Notes: generated from the letters alone by a model not told the origin. A stretch of 64,000 bases of DNA from Lachnospiraceae bacterium (GCA_017555455.1 JAFZGJ010000070.1:1-64000), one strand, 5' to 3'. Numbered from the stretch's first letter, positions 15,925 to 25,407 are shown. Made by a program: numbers and translations.

Positions 15925-16503
15925 ATGAAATATGGTTATGCAAGAGTTTCAACAAAAAAGCAGGCAAAAGATGGTAACTCGCTTGAAGCTCAAGAAATTA
16001 CATTGAAAGAGCATGGGGCGGAAAAGATTTTTTTAGAAAAATTCACTGGTACTAAAAGTAAGAGACCTGAATTAGACAAGTTGTTAGAAGTACTAAAACC
16101 CGGGGATGTTTTGATTGTTACTAAATTAGATAGGGTGGCAAGGTCTATTTCTCAAGGCGTTGAATTAATTGAGAGTTTAATTGAAAAGGGTGTGGTGGTG
16201 CATATTCTAAATTTAGGTATTTTGGATAATACACCGGCTTCAAAATTGGTGCGTAATATTTTCTTGGCCTTTGCCGAATTTGAGAGAGATATGATTGTAG
16301 AAAGAACATCTGAAGGAAAAGAGATTGCACGACAAAAACCTGACTACCGTGAGGGCAGACCTAAAAAATATAAGAGAGCACAGATTGAACACGCACTATT
16401 CCTTCTGCATCAATACTCATACCGACAAGTTAGCGAGATTACCGGCATTTCCATTAGTACACTTACACGGGCTAAACAGAAAGAGACCAGAATTCAAGCG
16501 TAA
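15925..16503 (+). CDS. Serine recombinase, resolvase/invertase family, 192 aa
   Basis: This is a small serine recombinase likely to resolve multimers or invert DNA. The catalytic Ser is in YARVSTKKQ (residue 9). The conserved block [14 protein letters not shown] carries the active-site arginines, and [16 protein letters not shown] forms the dimer helix. The C-terminus has a [11 protein letters not shown] linker and a helix-turn-helix ([18 protein letters not shown]). Length fits the Hin/Tn3 resolvase type. The ribosome site is AGAGAGGG. Multimer resolution would suit a circular element. Confidence 0.88.
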   Translation: MKYGYARVSTKKQAKDGNSLEAQEITLKEHGAEKIFLEKFTGTKSKRPELDKLLEVLKPGDVLIVTKLDRVARSISQGVELIESLIEKGVVVHILNLGILDNTPASKLVRNIFLAFAEFERDMIVERTSEGKEIARQKPDYREGRPKKYKRAQIEHALFLLHQYSYRQVSEITGISISTLTRAKQKETRIQA

Positions 16504-16553
16504 AAATAATAAGAAATAAAAGTTGTTTAGTTGGTTGGAAAGGTAAAAATTTT

Positions 16554-16817
16554 ATGGTACAGACAATTAAAGTAATAAACATCTACAGCGAGTTAAATCC
16601 TTTTATTGATTTCATAGTAATTCCAATAGATGCAGATGACACAGAATTAATCAAAGAAATATTAGAAGAAGCATTGGACAGATGGCTTGACATTGAAAAC
16701 TATCCAAATCTGCAATCAATTCCAATCGGTGACTACCTGAGGGAATGTTTAGATGAGAGAATGCTTAACTATGAAATCTATTGTCGATTTGAGGATGAAG
16801 AGGATCTGTGGACATAA
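16554..16817 (+). CDS. Hypothetical acidic protein, 87 aa
   Basis: This is a small acidic soluble protein of unknown family, rich in Ile, Leu, Asp and Glu. It begins a three-gene set (16554-17656) with spacings of 18 and 17 bases and good ribosome sites, so it is co-transcribed with the two paralogues downstream. Confidence 0.7.
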   Translation: MVQTIKVINIYSELNPFIDFIVIPIDADDTELIKEILEEALDRWLDIENYPNLQSIPIGDYLRECLDERMLNYEIYCRFEDEEDLWT

Positions 16818-16835
16818 CGAAAGGAGAGCATAAAT

Positions 16836-17231
16836 ATGGAAATTAATTACATTTATTTAAAAATATGCAATAAATACAAAGATGAGATAAAGAGTATTTA
16901 CATTGATGAACTTTATATTAAAAGATTAAGGAAACCAAAGAGATACATTGATTATTTAAGAGACCGTAAAGATAAAATTGAACTTTGCATGATATATTAC
17001 CCTGTAGAATTTGAATTATATGATAATTTCTTCATACTTGTAGATAGATACATAATCGAGTTCAAATATTCTCATAGCGAATGGGATAGAGAACCAGACT
17101 ATTATAGTTTAAATCATATTTATAAATTATCTCCAGAAGATACAACGAAATTAAACATTTTAAATAGTCAAGGTAACTTAACACAAGAAATATTTAAACA
17201 ATATATAGATAACTGCGAACCTATTATCTAG
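16836..17231 (+). CDS. Hypothetical protein, paralogue of the next gene, 131 aa
   Basis: The family is unknown. It is clearly related to the protein at 17249: both share an IYxxEL-type start, a short helix, a Y(I/F)I-x-F-(K/I)Y strand, a YxxxxIYK(L/V)(S/T) segment and a C-terminal Leu-rich helix with LTQ. AAAGGAG supports the start. It is probably cytosolic. Confidence 0.75.
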   Translation: MEINYIYLKICNKYKDEIKSIYIDELYIKRLRKPKRYIDYLRDRKDKIELCMIYYPVEFELYDNFFILVDRYIIEFKYSHSEWDREPDYYSLNHIYKLSPEDTTKLNILNSQGNLTQEIFKQYIDNCEPII

Positions 17232-17248
17232 GAAAGGAGACCAGCCCA

Positions 17249-17656
17249 ATGGATATGAACACAGTATTTTTACCTGGTGGTACTTACACCTGTAATTTGA
17301 ATGCACCAAATTCAGAGATTAGTATTAATTATATATATGAAAAAGACATTGAGATATTAAGGAATGCGGAGGATAACATAGAGTACCTTAAACATAATGC
17401 AGATGAAATAGTATTAAGAGTTATATATAAATCACAAAGCATTGCTCCCATAGATGAATTATTTGCTTTAGAAGAGAACTACATAATAAGGTTTATTTAC
17501 TGCAAAAGTGGTGATGAAACAGAACGTTATACACCAAAAAACATCTACAAAGTCACCTCAGACCTCCAAGCCAAACTATCTCTGCTTCAATGCAGAGACA
17601 AACTCACTCAATCCCAACTAAAGAACCTAACAATTCAAAGTCAACGTATTTTATAA
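17249..17656 (+). CDS. Hypothetical protein, paralogue of the previous gene, 135 aa
   Basis: This is a tandem paralogue of the 131-aa protein upstream, with an unrelated first 25 residues. Shared features are ENYIIRFIYCKS (compare DRYIIEFKYSHS), PKNIYKVTSDLQAKL and the closing LTQSQLKNLT. Function is unknown. The stop runs into a direct-repeat/terminator structure. Confidence 0.75.
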   Translation: MDMNTVFLPGGTYTCNLNAPNSEISINYIYEKDIEILRNAEDNIEYLKHNADEIVLRVIYKSQSIAPIDELFALEENYIIRFIYCKSGDETERYTPKNIYKVTSDLQAKLSLLQCRDKLTQSQLKNLTIQSQRIL

Positions 17657-17719
17657 AAGGCGAAGCAGAGTATAAAAGGCGAAGCAGAGTATAAAAAGCT
17701 CAATGCTTCGCCTTTTTTT
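17652..17719 (+). terminator. Terminator with duplicated 5' arm
   Basis: The 19-bp unit TATAAAAGGCGAAGCAGAG is tandemly repeated (17652-17670, 17671-17689). Either copy can pair with TGCTTCGCCTTTT at 17704-17716, which runs into a T tract. The duplicated arm gives two alternative terminator hairpins. Confidence 0.75.
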
Positions 17720-17834
17720 CCATTTCACCTCATACATCTACAACCTTAGTTTATCCTCCAATATCCTCCCATACATTTAATTTTAAATTTTCAAAAAAAA
17801 TTTTTATTAATAGGTAGGCGTTAAGTGTGAGGAG

Positions 17835-18076
17835 AGCTTGATTTCATGCATTTTGATATAGATTAGATGGTATAAAAATTTTTAAGAAAGGTGGATTTTG
17901 AATGGACGGGTAGGCATTTGAAAAAAGAGAGGTACGGTACCGCAGACATTTAAATATAGGTAGGTGTAAAAAATAAAAATAAGGAGGATTTTGATGGACG
18001 GGTAGACATCTAGTAAAAACAGACAGACATTTACAGGAAACAATAAAATTTAAAAAGAAAGTATGAGGACATTTAA
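17835..18076 (+). promoter_or_regulatory. Long leader with three-codon ORFs (copy 1)
   Basis: The leader begins with a weak member of the promoter-like repeat family (about 17835-17876). It then holds two minimal ORFs, ATG-GAC-GGG-TAG at 17902-17913 and again at 17994-18005, the second behind a perfect AAGGAGG six bases upstream. From about 17936 it is homologous to the leader at 18720-18863. It ends with AAAGTATGAGGACATTTA before the gene at 18077. Confidence 0.55.
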
Positions 18077-18706
18077 ATGAATTTACAGACAACAGAAAAT
18101 TTCAAAGCACTTCCAGAAGTAGTAAAAAATTGGTTAGATGAGCAGAGAGCAGAAGGGAACTATTCTTTAGCTAATAAAAAAGGATTAATGCTCGTAGAAG
18201 TATATGAATACATAGGAGTATTAGTAGAAGATATTAAGAAACAAGCAAGAGAATCCTATGCTAGTTTATATTTACCTGGTGAGACTTTACCTTGTGATTA
18301 TATAGACATAATCAATAAATCTAATCTTCCTGAAAGAGTAGCTAATTTTTACAAAGCAACTAGTGAAACATATGGTAACTCATTTAGATACATTGATGAG
18401 TTGTTTAGGATGTTTAATGAAAAAGACATAGCATCATTATGTATGTTTGATAACGGCAAATTTAAAGGAATGCCTATAACATCTTATATATGTTCTTCTA
18501 ATTATCATTATATAACAAAGGAAATTGATAAAGGATTTGATAAATTAAGAGAGCTTTATAGAGAAGAAATAAAAGAAGATAATAATAGAAATGGCGTTGC
18601 AGTGAGTTGGGTTTTTGATAATAACAACCTAGGGAATATCTATTGGATTAGATACGCTAGAGAGATTAGTAGAAGAAAAGAAAATAGAAGACATATGCCT
18701 CTGTAA
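18077..18706 (+). CDS. Hypothetical protein, paralogue of the next gene, 209 aa
   Basis: I do not recognise the family. It is predicted mostly helical and cytosolic. It aligns with the protein at 18864: VLVEDIKKQARESYASLY corresponds to GLIDDIRNQIKESYIALY, and the C-terminal 90 residues share strand/helix order. GAGG lies seven bases before the start. Duplication of gene plus leader indicates a tandem duplication of the whole unit. Confidence 0.75.
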   Translation: MNLQTTENFKALPEVVKNWLDEQRAEGNYSLANKKGLMLVEVYEYIGVLVEDIKKQARESYASLYLPGETLPCDYIDIINKSNLPERVANFYKATSETYGNSFRYIDELFRMFNEKDIASLCMFDNGKFKGMPITSYICSSNYHYITKEIDKGFDKLRELYREEIKEDNNRNGVAVSWVFDNNNLGNIYWIRYAREISRRKENRRHMPL

Positions 18707-18719
18707 TGGGGCATACGTA

Positions 18720-18863
18720 GAAAGAAATATACGGTTCCGCAGACATTTATATATAGGTGTGTAGATAATAAAAAAGAGGTGATTTTTATGTGATTTCTAT
18801 ACATCTAAAACAACAGACAGACATTTAAAAATTAAAATTAACAGAAAGTATGAGGACATTTAC
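18720..18863 (+). promoter_or_regulatory. Long leader with start-stop ORF (copy 2)
   Basis: This is homologous to 17936-18076: TACGGTTCCGCAGACATTTA, TATAGGTGTGTAG, the minimal-ORF position, CAGACAGACATTTA and AAAGTATGAGGACATTTA all recur in order. At the place of the three-codon ORF it has ATG-TGA (18788-18793) with GAGGTGA just upstream. Confidence 0.55.
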
Positions 18864-19583
18864 ATGGACATGAGTTTAGTATTTGCAAACACAGAAACAG
18901 AAGAGACAGATAACAAAACAAGAGAAGCATTGGAAAGAATTAATAATTTCCAGCCAACATTTGCTGAAAGATTAAAGCTTTGGGTAAAAGAGTATTGCGT
19001 GGACTTTACATATCAATACACCGGAATAAGATGTGATGACATATTTTCAAATGAAATTGAAATAGATTATCAATTCGTATGTAAGATGCCATTAGAAATT
19101 AAGATTTACTTTAAAGGTTTAATAGATGACATAAGAAACCAGATAAAAGAATCTTACATTGCATTGTATGATTATTATGATTTTTACGAAGATGAAGATG
19201 ATGCAGAAAAATTAGGACATAGTACACTTCCAACTAGCGTTAAAGACTTTATACAAGTAACGGATGCAAGTTATGAGCTTATCAAAGACTTGATTACATT
19301 GGCTTGTGATGAGGATACTTATAAATTTGTTATATCAGATAATTGTTTTTATGATAATAGAACATTTTCTGATTTAGTAGTAACATCTAATGCTTTAATG
19401 GTAACTAAAAAAATGGTAAAAGCGGCAGAAGAGGCAGGATATGCTATAAAAGATATACTCGATAATTATGATGAAGGTGAAGAAGATTATGAAAAAGTAA
19501 GAAAACTCAAGTGGCATGACATTTGTCACTTTGATGGAAATAAGAAGGCATATAATATTTTCAATAATTTAATTGGAGAATAA
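18864..19583 (+). CDS. Hypothetical protein, paralogue of the previous gene, 239 aa
   Basis: This is a diverged paralogue of the 209-aa protein upstream, more acidic, with an additional N-terminal segment of about 60 residues. Motifs shared with its relative are IDDIRNQIKESYIALY, TLPTSVKDFIQVTDASYELI and KAYNIFNNL. It has no export signal. The gene ends at a GGACATG-type terminator. Confidence 0.75.
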   Translation: MDMSLVFANTETEETDNKTREALERINNFQPTFAERLKLWVKEYCVDFTYQYTGIRCDDIFSNEIEIDYQFVCKMPLEIKIYFKGLIDDIRNQIKESYIALYDYYDFYEDEDDAEKLGHSTLPTSVKDFIQVTDASYELIKDLITLACDEDTYKFVISDNCFYDNRTFSDLVVTSNALMVTKKMVKAAEEAGYAIKDILDNYDEGEEDYEKVRKLKWHDICHFDGNKKAYNIFNNLIGE

Positions 19584-19590
19584 AACCAAG

Positions 19591-19615
19591 ACATGTCCCT
19601 TACCCAGGGACATGT
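19591..19615 (+). terminator. GGACATG-family terminator hairpin 1
   Basis: ACATGTCCCT pairs perfectly with AGGGACATGT (19591-19600 with 19606-19615). It is the first of five related hairpins between 19.6 and 31.1 kb. Confidence 0.7.
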
Positions 19616-19655
19616 TTAAAACAACAGAGCAGATAAACATACAGTTGAATATAGT

Positions 19656-19760
19656 ATGAGTTTATTTACGAGTAGGGATGCAAGGCTCTTGGTTAGATAT
19701 GGCATAAAAGAAAAGAGATTCATCACTAAAGAAGGACTTGAAACAATTAAAAGTTTATAA
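19656..19760 (+). CDS. Short ORF, 34 aa, possible gene remnant
   Basis: MSLFTSRDARLLVRYGIK begins this 34-residue ORF, which lies between two terminators. It lacks a clear ribosome binding site. A CATACAGTTGAATATAGTA segment like the repeats upstream of the genes at 28102 and 28946 precedes it. It may be the remains of a small gene. Confidence 0.35.
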   Translation: MSLFTSRDARLLVRYGIKEKRFITKEGLETIKSL

Positions 19761-19798
19761 AAGAAAATATAAATAATAGTAATACAGTCAAAACCTAA

Positions 19799-19828
19799 GA
19801 GTGCATCCAAAGCGGATGTGCTCTTTTT
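19799..19828 (+). terminator. Rho-independent terminator
   Basis: AGAGTGCATCC pairs with GGATGTGCTCT (two G-T pairs), followed by five Ts. Confidence 0.8.
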
Positions 19829-19839
19829 ATTATCCTCCC

Positions 19840-21030
19840 TTTGACCTCCAAAACCTTATGGAAATGCCGGTAAAAGTTTATGTTTTGTGCCTATAACAGC
19901 ACCCATTATGTAAAAATCCTTAGTTCATCCTCTATTTTAACTAATACCTCAAAATCCCTTTCAGTCCTATCTTCAAAAATTCGGGTGGAAAGTTTAGGTA
20001 ATTTTGGCATCTAAAAACACCCTAAGCAGTGGCGATTTTTGGGGTCGAGCAGAATAAAAAATTTTTCTGGCATTTCACTATACATTGGGGTAAAATCAGC
20101 ATTTTATAAAAAAATTCAACCTTTCTGAGTATTTTATTATGGGTAAAAACGGCTTTTTGACATCTGAATATTAGAGGGTGGAAGAGAAATCATAAGACAT
20201 AAGAAAAGAACAGAAACCATAAGAACCATAGGAAACCATAAGAACCCTTAGGAAACATCTAAGAAGATTACAAAGCATAACAACAGAATAAGTTTATTTT
20301 ACATAACCCAAGCCAACCATAAATTTAAAAATGTTTATCATTACCCTTGTAGAGAGACAGTCAAGAGGAAATAAATGCTAATTTTACCAACCATAGTACT
20401 AATGTCGGTTACGCATAGGGGTCAGAGCAGCTATGCTTTAAAATTTTAATAACCATACACGACACAAAATCAGAGACATAATTTTGTCTCACGGTCGAAC
20501 ATTGAGGCGAGGTAGGTTACGCATGACTCGATTAAGATGTAATACATAAGGCTTCATAACCGATATTCCTCTAATTTGGTTTATTTAAAATAAAAATCAT
20601 CAGCTATAACAGTAACCAATTTTAAAGATGCAGATGTCTCATTTAGTTCAGAGCATATCCATTAATAGCTATTCAGTGGCTATTATCAAAAATAAGTGAA
20701 AAACCATTTCTTCTAAATTTCCGATGCAATCCAAGCTAAAAAGAAAACATAGTCAGGGTTTATATATTACAATCCCTTAAATCACAATACCAAAAAGTCA
20801 TATCACTATTCAGTACTAATTTTTCTAAAATAATTGAAAAGTCGATCTAGGGTAAAATCTCTTTTCCTACCCTACTAAATGAAACAATCAAGTTTTTTCT
20901 CCGCTCACTATACCTATTAACTAAAAACTATATAACAGTAGGAAAAATCAAAAATAAATGAAAAGTTAAATCAAGAAAATCTCATGAATTTCAGGCAACT
21001 AAATGAAACAACGGATGTCATTGATGAAAA
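19840..21030 (+). other. Large conserved non-coding region, copy A
   Basis: There is no credible gene in about 1.55 kb (19830-21382). A colinear copy exists at 53760-55200. Shared blocks include 20010-20040, 20071-20097, the ACTAATGTCGGTTACGCAT motif at about 20399, the GCAGATGTCTCATTTAGT block at about 20630 and a 60-bp block at 20856-20918. AAATGAAAA-type and ACTAAATGA words recur, the latter also as its reverse complement. A tandem array of GGAAACCATAAGAACC-like units lies near 20205-20255. A truncated further copy of the GTCGGTTAC motif occurs at about 21076. It could be a large RNA or a replication/partition locus; strand is assumed from the neighbours. Confidence 0.6.
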
Positions 21031-21382
21031 AGAAGGTAGACATAGAGATAAATTTCTAATTCTAATTTTGCCAACCATATTACTAATGTCAGTTACACAT
21101 GGGGGTTAAGGAGAGTAGTACATTGAATTTCTCATAAGTAATGTTTAAACACCCTGCCTAAAACACCATAGGAAATGGTATTTATAACCATCAGAGCCTA
21201 AGATATGGATTTTTGAGCATGGAAAGGAAAAAGTTGAATTTCCAATAAATTATATAACAGTAAGTAATATTTTGATGACATGGGTGATTTTGGTAATGTG
21301 CTATAAAATTGGCATTTTGATTAGTAGTATATATAAATTTTAAAAATTAAAAAATAAATTTTTTAATGGGGGATGCAGTGAG

Positions 21383-21607
21383 ATGAGATTAGATACATCA
21401 GATTTAGAAAGATTAAATAAACAACTGGAGAGAGAGATTTCAGCAGATACAGAATTTACAGAAGCTGACTTGGTAGGTTTAATAGGTGAGCTGTTATATA
21501 GGATGGATATCGTAAATGATGCCTTGGATATAGTAGCAAAGAATCTAATCAGACTTTATGAGGAAAGTGGTGGACTTGATAGGGTGTTAGGAGCAGACGA
21601 GGATTAA
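21383..21607 (+). CDS. Small acidic protein, 74 aa
   Basis: This is an all-helical, strongly acidic small protein (LEREISADTEFTEADLVGLIG). It has no recognised function. It is the first gene of the 21383-25629 operon and is preceded by GGGGGATGCAGTGAG. Confidence 0.7.
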   Translation: MRLDTSDLERLNKQLEREISADTEFTEADLVGLIGELLYRMDIVNDALDIVAKNLIRLYEESGGLDRVLGADED

Positions 21608-21618
21608 AAGGAGGAAAC

Positions 21619-21624
21619 ATGTAA
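21619..21624 (+). promoter_or_regulatory. Start-stop ORF (ATG-TAA) before the next gene
   Basis: ATGTAA sits between the AAAAGGAGG site at 21606-21614 and the gene start at 21626. It lies closer to the ribosome site than the true start does. Similar minimal ORFs occur in the 18-kb leaders. Confidence 0.4.
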
Positions 21625-21625
21625 A

Positions 21626-22285
21626 ATGTTTGGATTATTCAGAAAGAATTATGAGGATGATGATTATTTTGTATATAGAAAGCCTTGGGTAATTTGTGAA
21701 ATCAGAGACTGGATATATAGAAGAGATATGAAAGATGTTTACAGCATTTCTAATGAAGCCGGATACGGTATGAAGCGTGGAGTATTCATTGAAATTAATA
21801 GGGAGAATGCACTAAATAAAGGTATTTACCTTAGAGATGAAGTGACCAATATGGTGTTTATTGAAACACCCATGACAAGAAATGGAATAGATACAAGTCG
21901 TGTGATTGACTTTCTTAGTTTTCATGGTGTAAGGCGTGATTGGTTTCTAAAACCAGAGGAACAAAACCTCCTTTTAAAGTATGAAGACTTGGAATTTGAA
22001 GCAATCGGTAAAGTAGAAGAACATTTAAAACATCCAGAGACACTTCAAGAAGTCATTGCTTGGATAAAAAGAGCAGGAAAAGATGATTTGTTTCATATAC
22101 ATGAAGAGTTGTATTCAGTAGCAGAAAGTAATGTGATTTATGTTTCTGTAAAAGATGCAGAGAGTAATGGTTTACCTCCAATGGATGGAACACATGCCAT
22201 TCAAAGATTAAGAAAAGAAGGAATGGAAATGAATAACATAATCGGTTTTTTAGTTTCTTTTGGAGTAGAACCGGATTGGCAGTAG
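21626..22285 (+). CDS. Protein with two copies of the DV-W/DW domain, 219 aa
   Basis: It contains two copies of an ~80-residue domain also found in the proteins at 22894 and 25408. Copy 1 (about residues 15-115) runs from VICEIRDWIYRRDMKD to VIDFLSFHGVRRDWF. Copy 2 (about 135-219) runs from TLQEVIAWIKRAGKDD to IIGFLVSFGVEPDWQ. The shared pattern is an initial (D/E)(V/I)xxW(I/L)xR helix, a beta middle and a terminal phi-x-F-h-G-V-x-x-DW. I do not know a named family. The setting is an operon of unknown genes. Confidence 0.7.
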   Translation: MFGLFRKNYEDDDYFVYRKPWVICEIRDWIYRRDMKDVYSISNEAGYGMKRGVFIEINRENALNKGIYLRDEVTNMVFIETPMTRNGIDTSRVIDFLSFHGVRRDWFLKPEEQNLLLKYEDLEFEAIGKVEEHLKHPETLQEVIAWIKRAGKDDLFHIHEELYSVAESNVIYVSVKDAESNGLPPMDGTHAIQRLRKEGMEMNNIIGFLVSFGVEPDWQ

Positions 22286-22300
22286 GAAGGAGATGAGCAG

Positions 22301-22879
22301 ATGGGAAGGAAAGGAATTTCTAATCCAAATTCAATAGAAATCATAACTGCAGATTATTATATCTTAGGAAAGAAAAAAGTAGGATTAAAGGTTACAGGTA
22401 ATGTACCTGTAAGTTTAATTGAAGAATATTTAAAAGAGACTAAGACATCATGTTTTGTTATTAATACCTATAATGAAAGTATTATTAATAAGTTTGGACT
22501 TCCTCTATTAAAAATAAAGAATTTATATTTCTTTAATAAAGTAAATACAGATGTACTAGTGGCTATTATTTCAGGACAGATAGAGTTAGAAAAATTGCAT
22601 GACAGACCAGGAGTATTAGCTTACTTAGATGGTATTGAATTACCAACAGACAATTATGGTGATTACATAGGTAGTCGTAAGCTTATAAATGCCTATGAAC
22701 ATCAACAAAAAATAATAGTTTATAAAAATTGGATAAGAGCTTTGGAATTTTCTTATAGCAGAAATGCATTACATCTCAACTACAGATCATACCGAGAACT
22801 AAGTCCAATGGAAATAATGGTTGATGCAGTAGAAATTAACGGAAACATAATTCCGCTGAATAAATTAAAAGTAGATTAA
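22301..22879 (+). CDS. Hypothetical protein, 192 aa
   Basis: Unknown family, alpha/beta, cytosolic. GGAAGGAG and the spacer ATGAGCAG precede the ATG; the identical spacer word recurs before the gene at 22894. It lies between the two DW-domain genes in the same operon. Confidence 0.7.
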   Translation: MGRKGISNPNSIEIITADYYILGKKKVGLKVTGNVPVSLIEEYLKETKTSCFVINTYNESIINKFGLPLLKIKNLYFFNKVNTDVLVAIISGQIELEKLHDRPGVLAYLDGIELPTDNYGDYIGSRKLINAYEHQQKIIVYKNWIRALEFSYSRNALHLNYRSYRELSPMEIMVDAVEINGNIIPLNKLKVD

Positions 22880-22893
22880 AGGAGATGAGCAGT

Positions 22894-23751
22894 ATGGATT
22901 TAACAAAACAGACAACAGAATTAGAAAGTATCGAAGATTTAGAACAGACAAAGCCACAGACACTGGGAGATGTGAGAAATTGGTTAAAGCGTGTGGGAAA
23001 AGATAAAGAAATTGTAATTTCACCTTTAATACAAAGTACAAATGACTTCAGTGAAGATGGTGTTTACGTCTGTAACAAAGCAGATTCAGCAGAGATGGAA
23101 TTTATAGCAGTAAAAGATGGTGATGTAAATAACTTAGTAGAGCAGTTGTATATTTTCTATGACGTATATAAGGATTGGAAAGAATATTACACAAAACCAC
23201 AGTCACTCGGTGACATCAGAGGTTGGATTATTAGAAGTGAGGCTGGCTGGGTATTTGAAATGTCTGATGAAAAAGTACATGGATTATCCGTAGGTGTAGA
23301 AGTGAGGGTGCCTTCAAAATATAAAAGTACAGCAGAGAAATTTGGAATATGGTTGGATGATACAGCATTTATTCCATTTGAAGCAGAATATGGAAAAGAG
23401 TTAGACGGTATCATTAAATTCTTTAAATTCCATGGAATAAAACCAGACTGGGATGAGACAGAGGAACCAGAGGAACCAGAGGAAACAGACAGTGAAGATT
23501 TCATCATTAGCAAACCAACTTCTTTATATGACGTAGAAGATTGGATTAGAAGAGTTTCCCCTTCAAAATACAGCATCATAAAAATGGTGAATATGTCTAA
23601 AGGACAAATGATAAGCACTCATATCTACATGTTTAGTGTAATGACAATGTCATTCAGTTTTTTAGATGCTATAGACCATGCAGCAGATGACTATGATGAA
23701 GTGATTGAAAATATAGCGAGAGGCTTTGAAATTAAGAAAGATTGGGAGTGA
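22894..23751 (+). CDS. Protein with three DV-W/DW domain copies, 285 aa
   Basis: Three tandem repeats of the DW domain are visible: TLGDVRNWLKRVGKDK to YKDWKEYY; SLGDIRGWIIRSEAGW to FHGIKPDWDE; then, after an acidic EEPEEPEETDSED linker, SLYDVEDWIRRVSPSK to GFEIKKDWE. Start 22894 is chosen because AAAGGAG lies nine bases before it; the ATG at 22885 overlaps that site. Function is unknown; repeats of a small domain suggest binding to a repeated ligand or partner. Confidence 0.7.
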   Translation: MDLTKQTTELESIEDLEQTKPQTLGDVRNWLKRVGKDKEIVISPLIQSTNDFSEDGVYVCNKADSAEMEFIAVKDGDVNNLVEQLYIFYDVYKDWKEYYTKPQSLGDIRGWIIRSEAGWVFEMSDEKVHGLSVGVEVRVPSKYKSTAEKFGIWLDDTAFIPFEAEYGKELDGIIKFFKFHGIKPDWDETEEPEEPEETDSEDFIISKPTSLYDVEDWIRRVSPSKYSIIKMVNMSKGQMISTHIYMFSVMTMSFSFLDAIDHAADDYDEVIENIARGFEIKKDWE

Positions 23752-23758
23752 TTGCAAT

Positions 23759-24556
23759 ATGAAAATTAAGTGTATTAATAAAAACAGAGACAGAAGCGGA
23801 AATATTATATCTTATACATTGCAGGATGAGAGTGGAAGAATATTTGAAGCAGATGGTAAGCAGATAAAAAAAGAAATAACAGCTAAAAACTACGACTTTG
23901 TAAACCTCCAAATCGACAGAGTCGGCAGACTTGTGAATAAGGCAGTAAATAATGAAATAACGGATGCAGTTTATAGGGAATTTGAAAAAGCCTCTAGAGC
24001 ATTGATGAACGGAAAAGATGTAGAATTTGGGTTCATTGATAGAGGTGATAAATTCTTTACATTATCTTGTGAACATAAAGTGGATAAAGTAATAGAAAAA
24101 GATGCTAAGTTAATTGAATTATACATGAGTATGATACTTAGCTCCTTTAGAAATTACATTTGTAATAAAGGATTAATTCCATATGAATTAAGAATTATCT
24201 CTAATGATGGCGTAGTTAAAGTGGTAGTCTTCAATATAAAACCTCAAGCAGAGTTTAGTTTGAGTTCTGACAAAAAAGGAAGTAATGATGACTTTGTAGC
24301 TAGATATTTAGACTCTAGAGATTATTACTATAACAGTAAAAATTACAACATAGTTGCCTTTAAATTAGATAATCCAAATCAGATGTTAAATACTTATGTC
24401 GGTGAAAATATGAGTATTATACGTATAAATAATCAGATAAAACTAAGTAAAAATCCGGTAGCAAATAACAATATGAGAGAGCAGGAAGAATATAAAATGA
24501 CTAGCAGAGAGTTTTTAATAACTTTATTTAGTAGCTTTAGAAATTGGTTTAAATAA
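23759..24556 (+). CDS. Protein with the shared KIR-type N-terminal module, 265 aa
   Basis: Residues 1-62 are a module found at the N-terminus of several proteins in this window: KCINKNRDRSGNIISYTLQD, then a KQIKKEI helix and VNLQIDRVGRLVNKA. The rest is unrelated to the other members. The start at 23759 follows TTGGGAGTG. A 41-bp stretch within the module (23873-23913) is identical to 29063-29103 in another family member. It is probably cytosolic, and the function is unknown. Confidence 0.7.
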   Translation: MKIKCINKNRDRSGNIISYTLQDESGRIFEADGKQIKKEITAKNYDFVNLQIDRVGRLVNKAVNNEITDAVYREFEKASRALMNGKDVEFGFIDRGDKFFTLSCEHKVDKVIEKDAKLIELYMSMILSSFRNYICNKGLIPYELRIISNDGVVKVVVFNIKPQAEFSLSSDKKGSNDDFVARYLDSRDYYYNSKNYNIVAFKLDNPNQMLNTYVGENMSIIRINNQIKLSKNPVANNNMREQEEYKMTSREFLITLFSSFRNWFK

Positions 24557-24576
24557 GGAAGGCAGGTAGGAAAGAT

Positions 24577-25395
24577 ATGGCACTAAATGTTTACTGTATC
24601 GAAAAAATAAGAAATTCAGCTGGTAGCATTGTTGAATATGTTATGAGTGATGAATCTGGAAATGTTTGTAACTTTAAGCGTAAAGGTATGCTGGATTTAT
24701 TGAATAATAGGTCATATAACGTAATGAATTTACAGTTATCCTCAGATGGTCGAATCGTAGATAAGACTATGAAAAATGAACAGCAGACTTTAAGTAAAAT
24801 CAACAGACGTAGTGAATCAACAGATTTAGAAGTGATATTTGAGAGAGCCTATAATATGTTCCAGCACAAACAGATGGTGGTTACAGTGATTCAAGATAAT
24901 AGAATAGTTTTACTTGATGCACCATTTAATATGTTGGGTTCATTAACAGCATCTAATATAGACCAATTTCTAAATCACTTTGAGCTCTATATGATGAATA
25001 AATATCATTATACACCGGCTAAATTAGAAGTTGTGAATACAGCTAATAATTGGAAATACATAATGTATGGTGATCAGTACTTAGAATGTACACTGATGCA
25101 CAGAAAGAACTACTTCCCGGGAATTAGTAATATTCAGTGTTTTAGGATGTCTTCTAATGTAGATACCAATAGATACGCTATACATAAAAAAGTGGCTAAT
25201 ATTTATGACAGTAATACCGGTAGGGTAGTTGAAAATGCCTTTGTTGGTGTAATTGTTTATGACAAAACCCATAAGGAAGCAGCAGAATGGGCATCTAAGC
25301 AGATAGCCGAACTTGACAAGAAAGCAGAAGCACTTTCAAAGAAAGTAAACAGAAATACCTTTGGAAATACGCTTTTGAAATGGTTTAGGAAATAA
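24577..25395 (+). CDS. Protein with the shared KIR-type N-terminal module, 272 aa
   Basis: The N-terminal module reads VYCIEKIRNSAGSIVEYVMS, a short variable region, then VMNLQLSSDGRIVDKT. The C-terminal 200 residues are globular and end with a basic segment (KKVNRNTFGNTLLKWFRK) like that of the preceding protein (LITLFSSFRNWFK), so the two may share architecture throughout. AAGGAAGG and GGAAAG precede the start. Function is unknown. Confidence 0.7.
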   Translation: MALNVYCIEKIRNSAGSIVEYVMSDESGNVCNFKRKGMLDLLNNRSYNVMNLQLSSDGRIVDKTMKNEQQTLSKINRRSESTDLEVIFERAYNMFQHKQMVVTVIQDNRIVLLDAPFNMLGSLTASNIDQFLNHFELYMMNKYHYTPAKLEVVNTANNWKYIMYGDQYLECTLMHRKNYFPGISNIQCFRMSSNVDTNRYAIHKKVANIYDSNTGRVVENAFVGVIVYDKTHKEAAEWASKQIAELDKKAEALSKKVNRNTFGNTLLKWFRK

Positions 25396-25407
25396 GGGGT
25401 GACAGAG

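Noticed and set aside
19616..19810. Minus-strand 64-codon ORF
   Set aside because: It spans two terminators and a plus-strand fragment, with no ribosome site.
20205..20255. CRISPR array
   Set aside because: The GGAAACCATAAGAACC-like units are short, adjoining and without unique spacers, and no cas gene is present.
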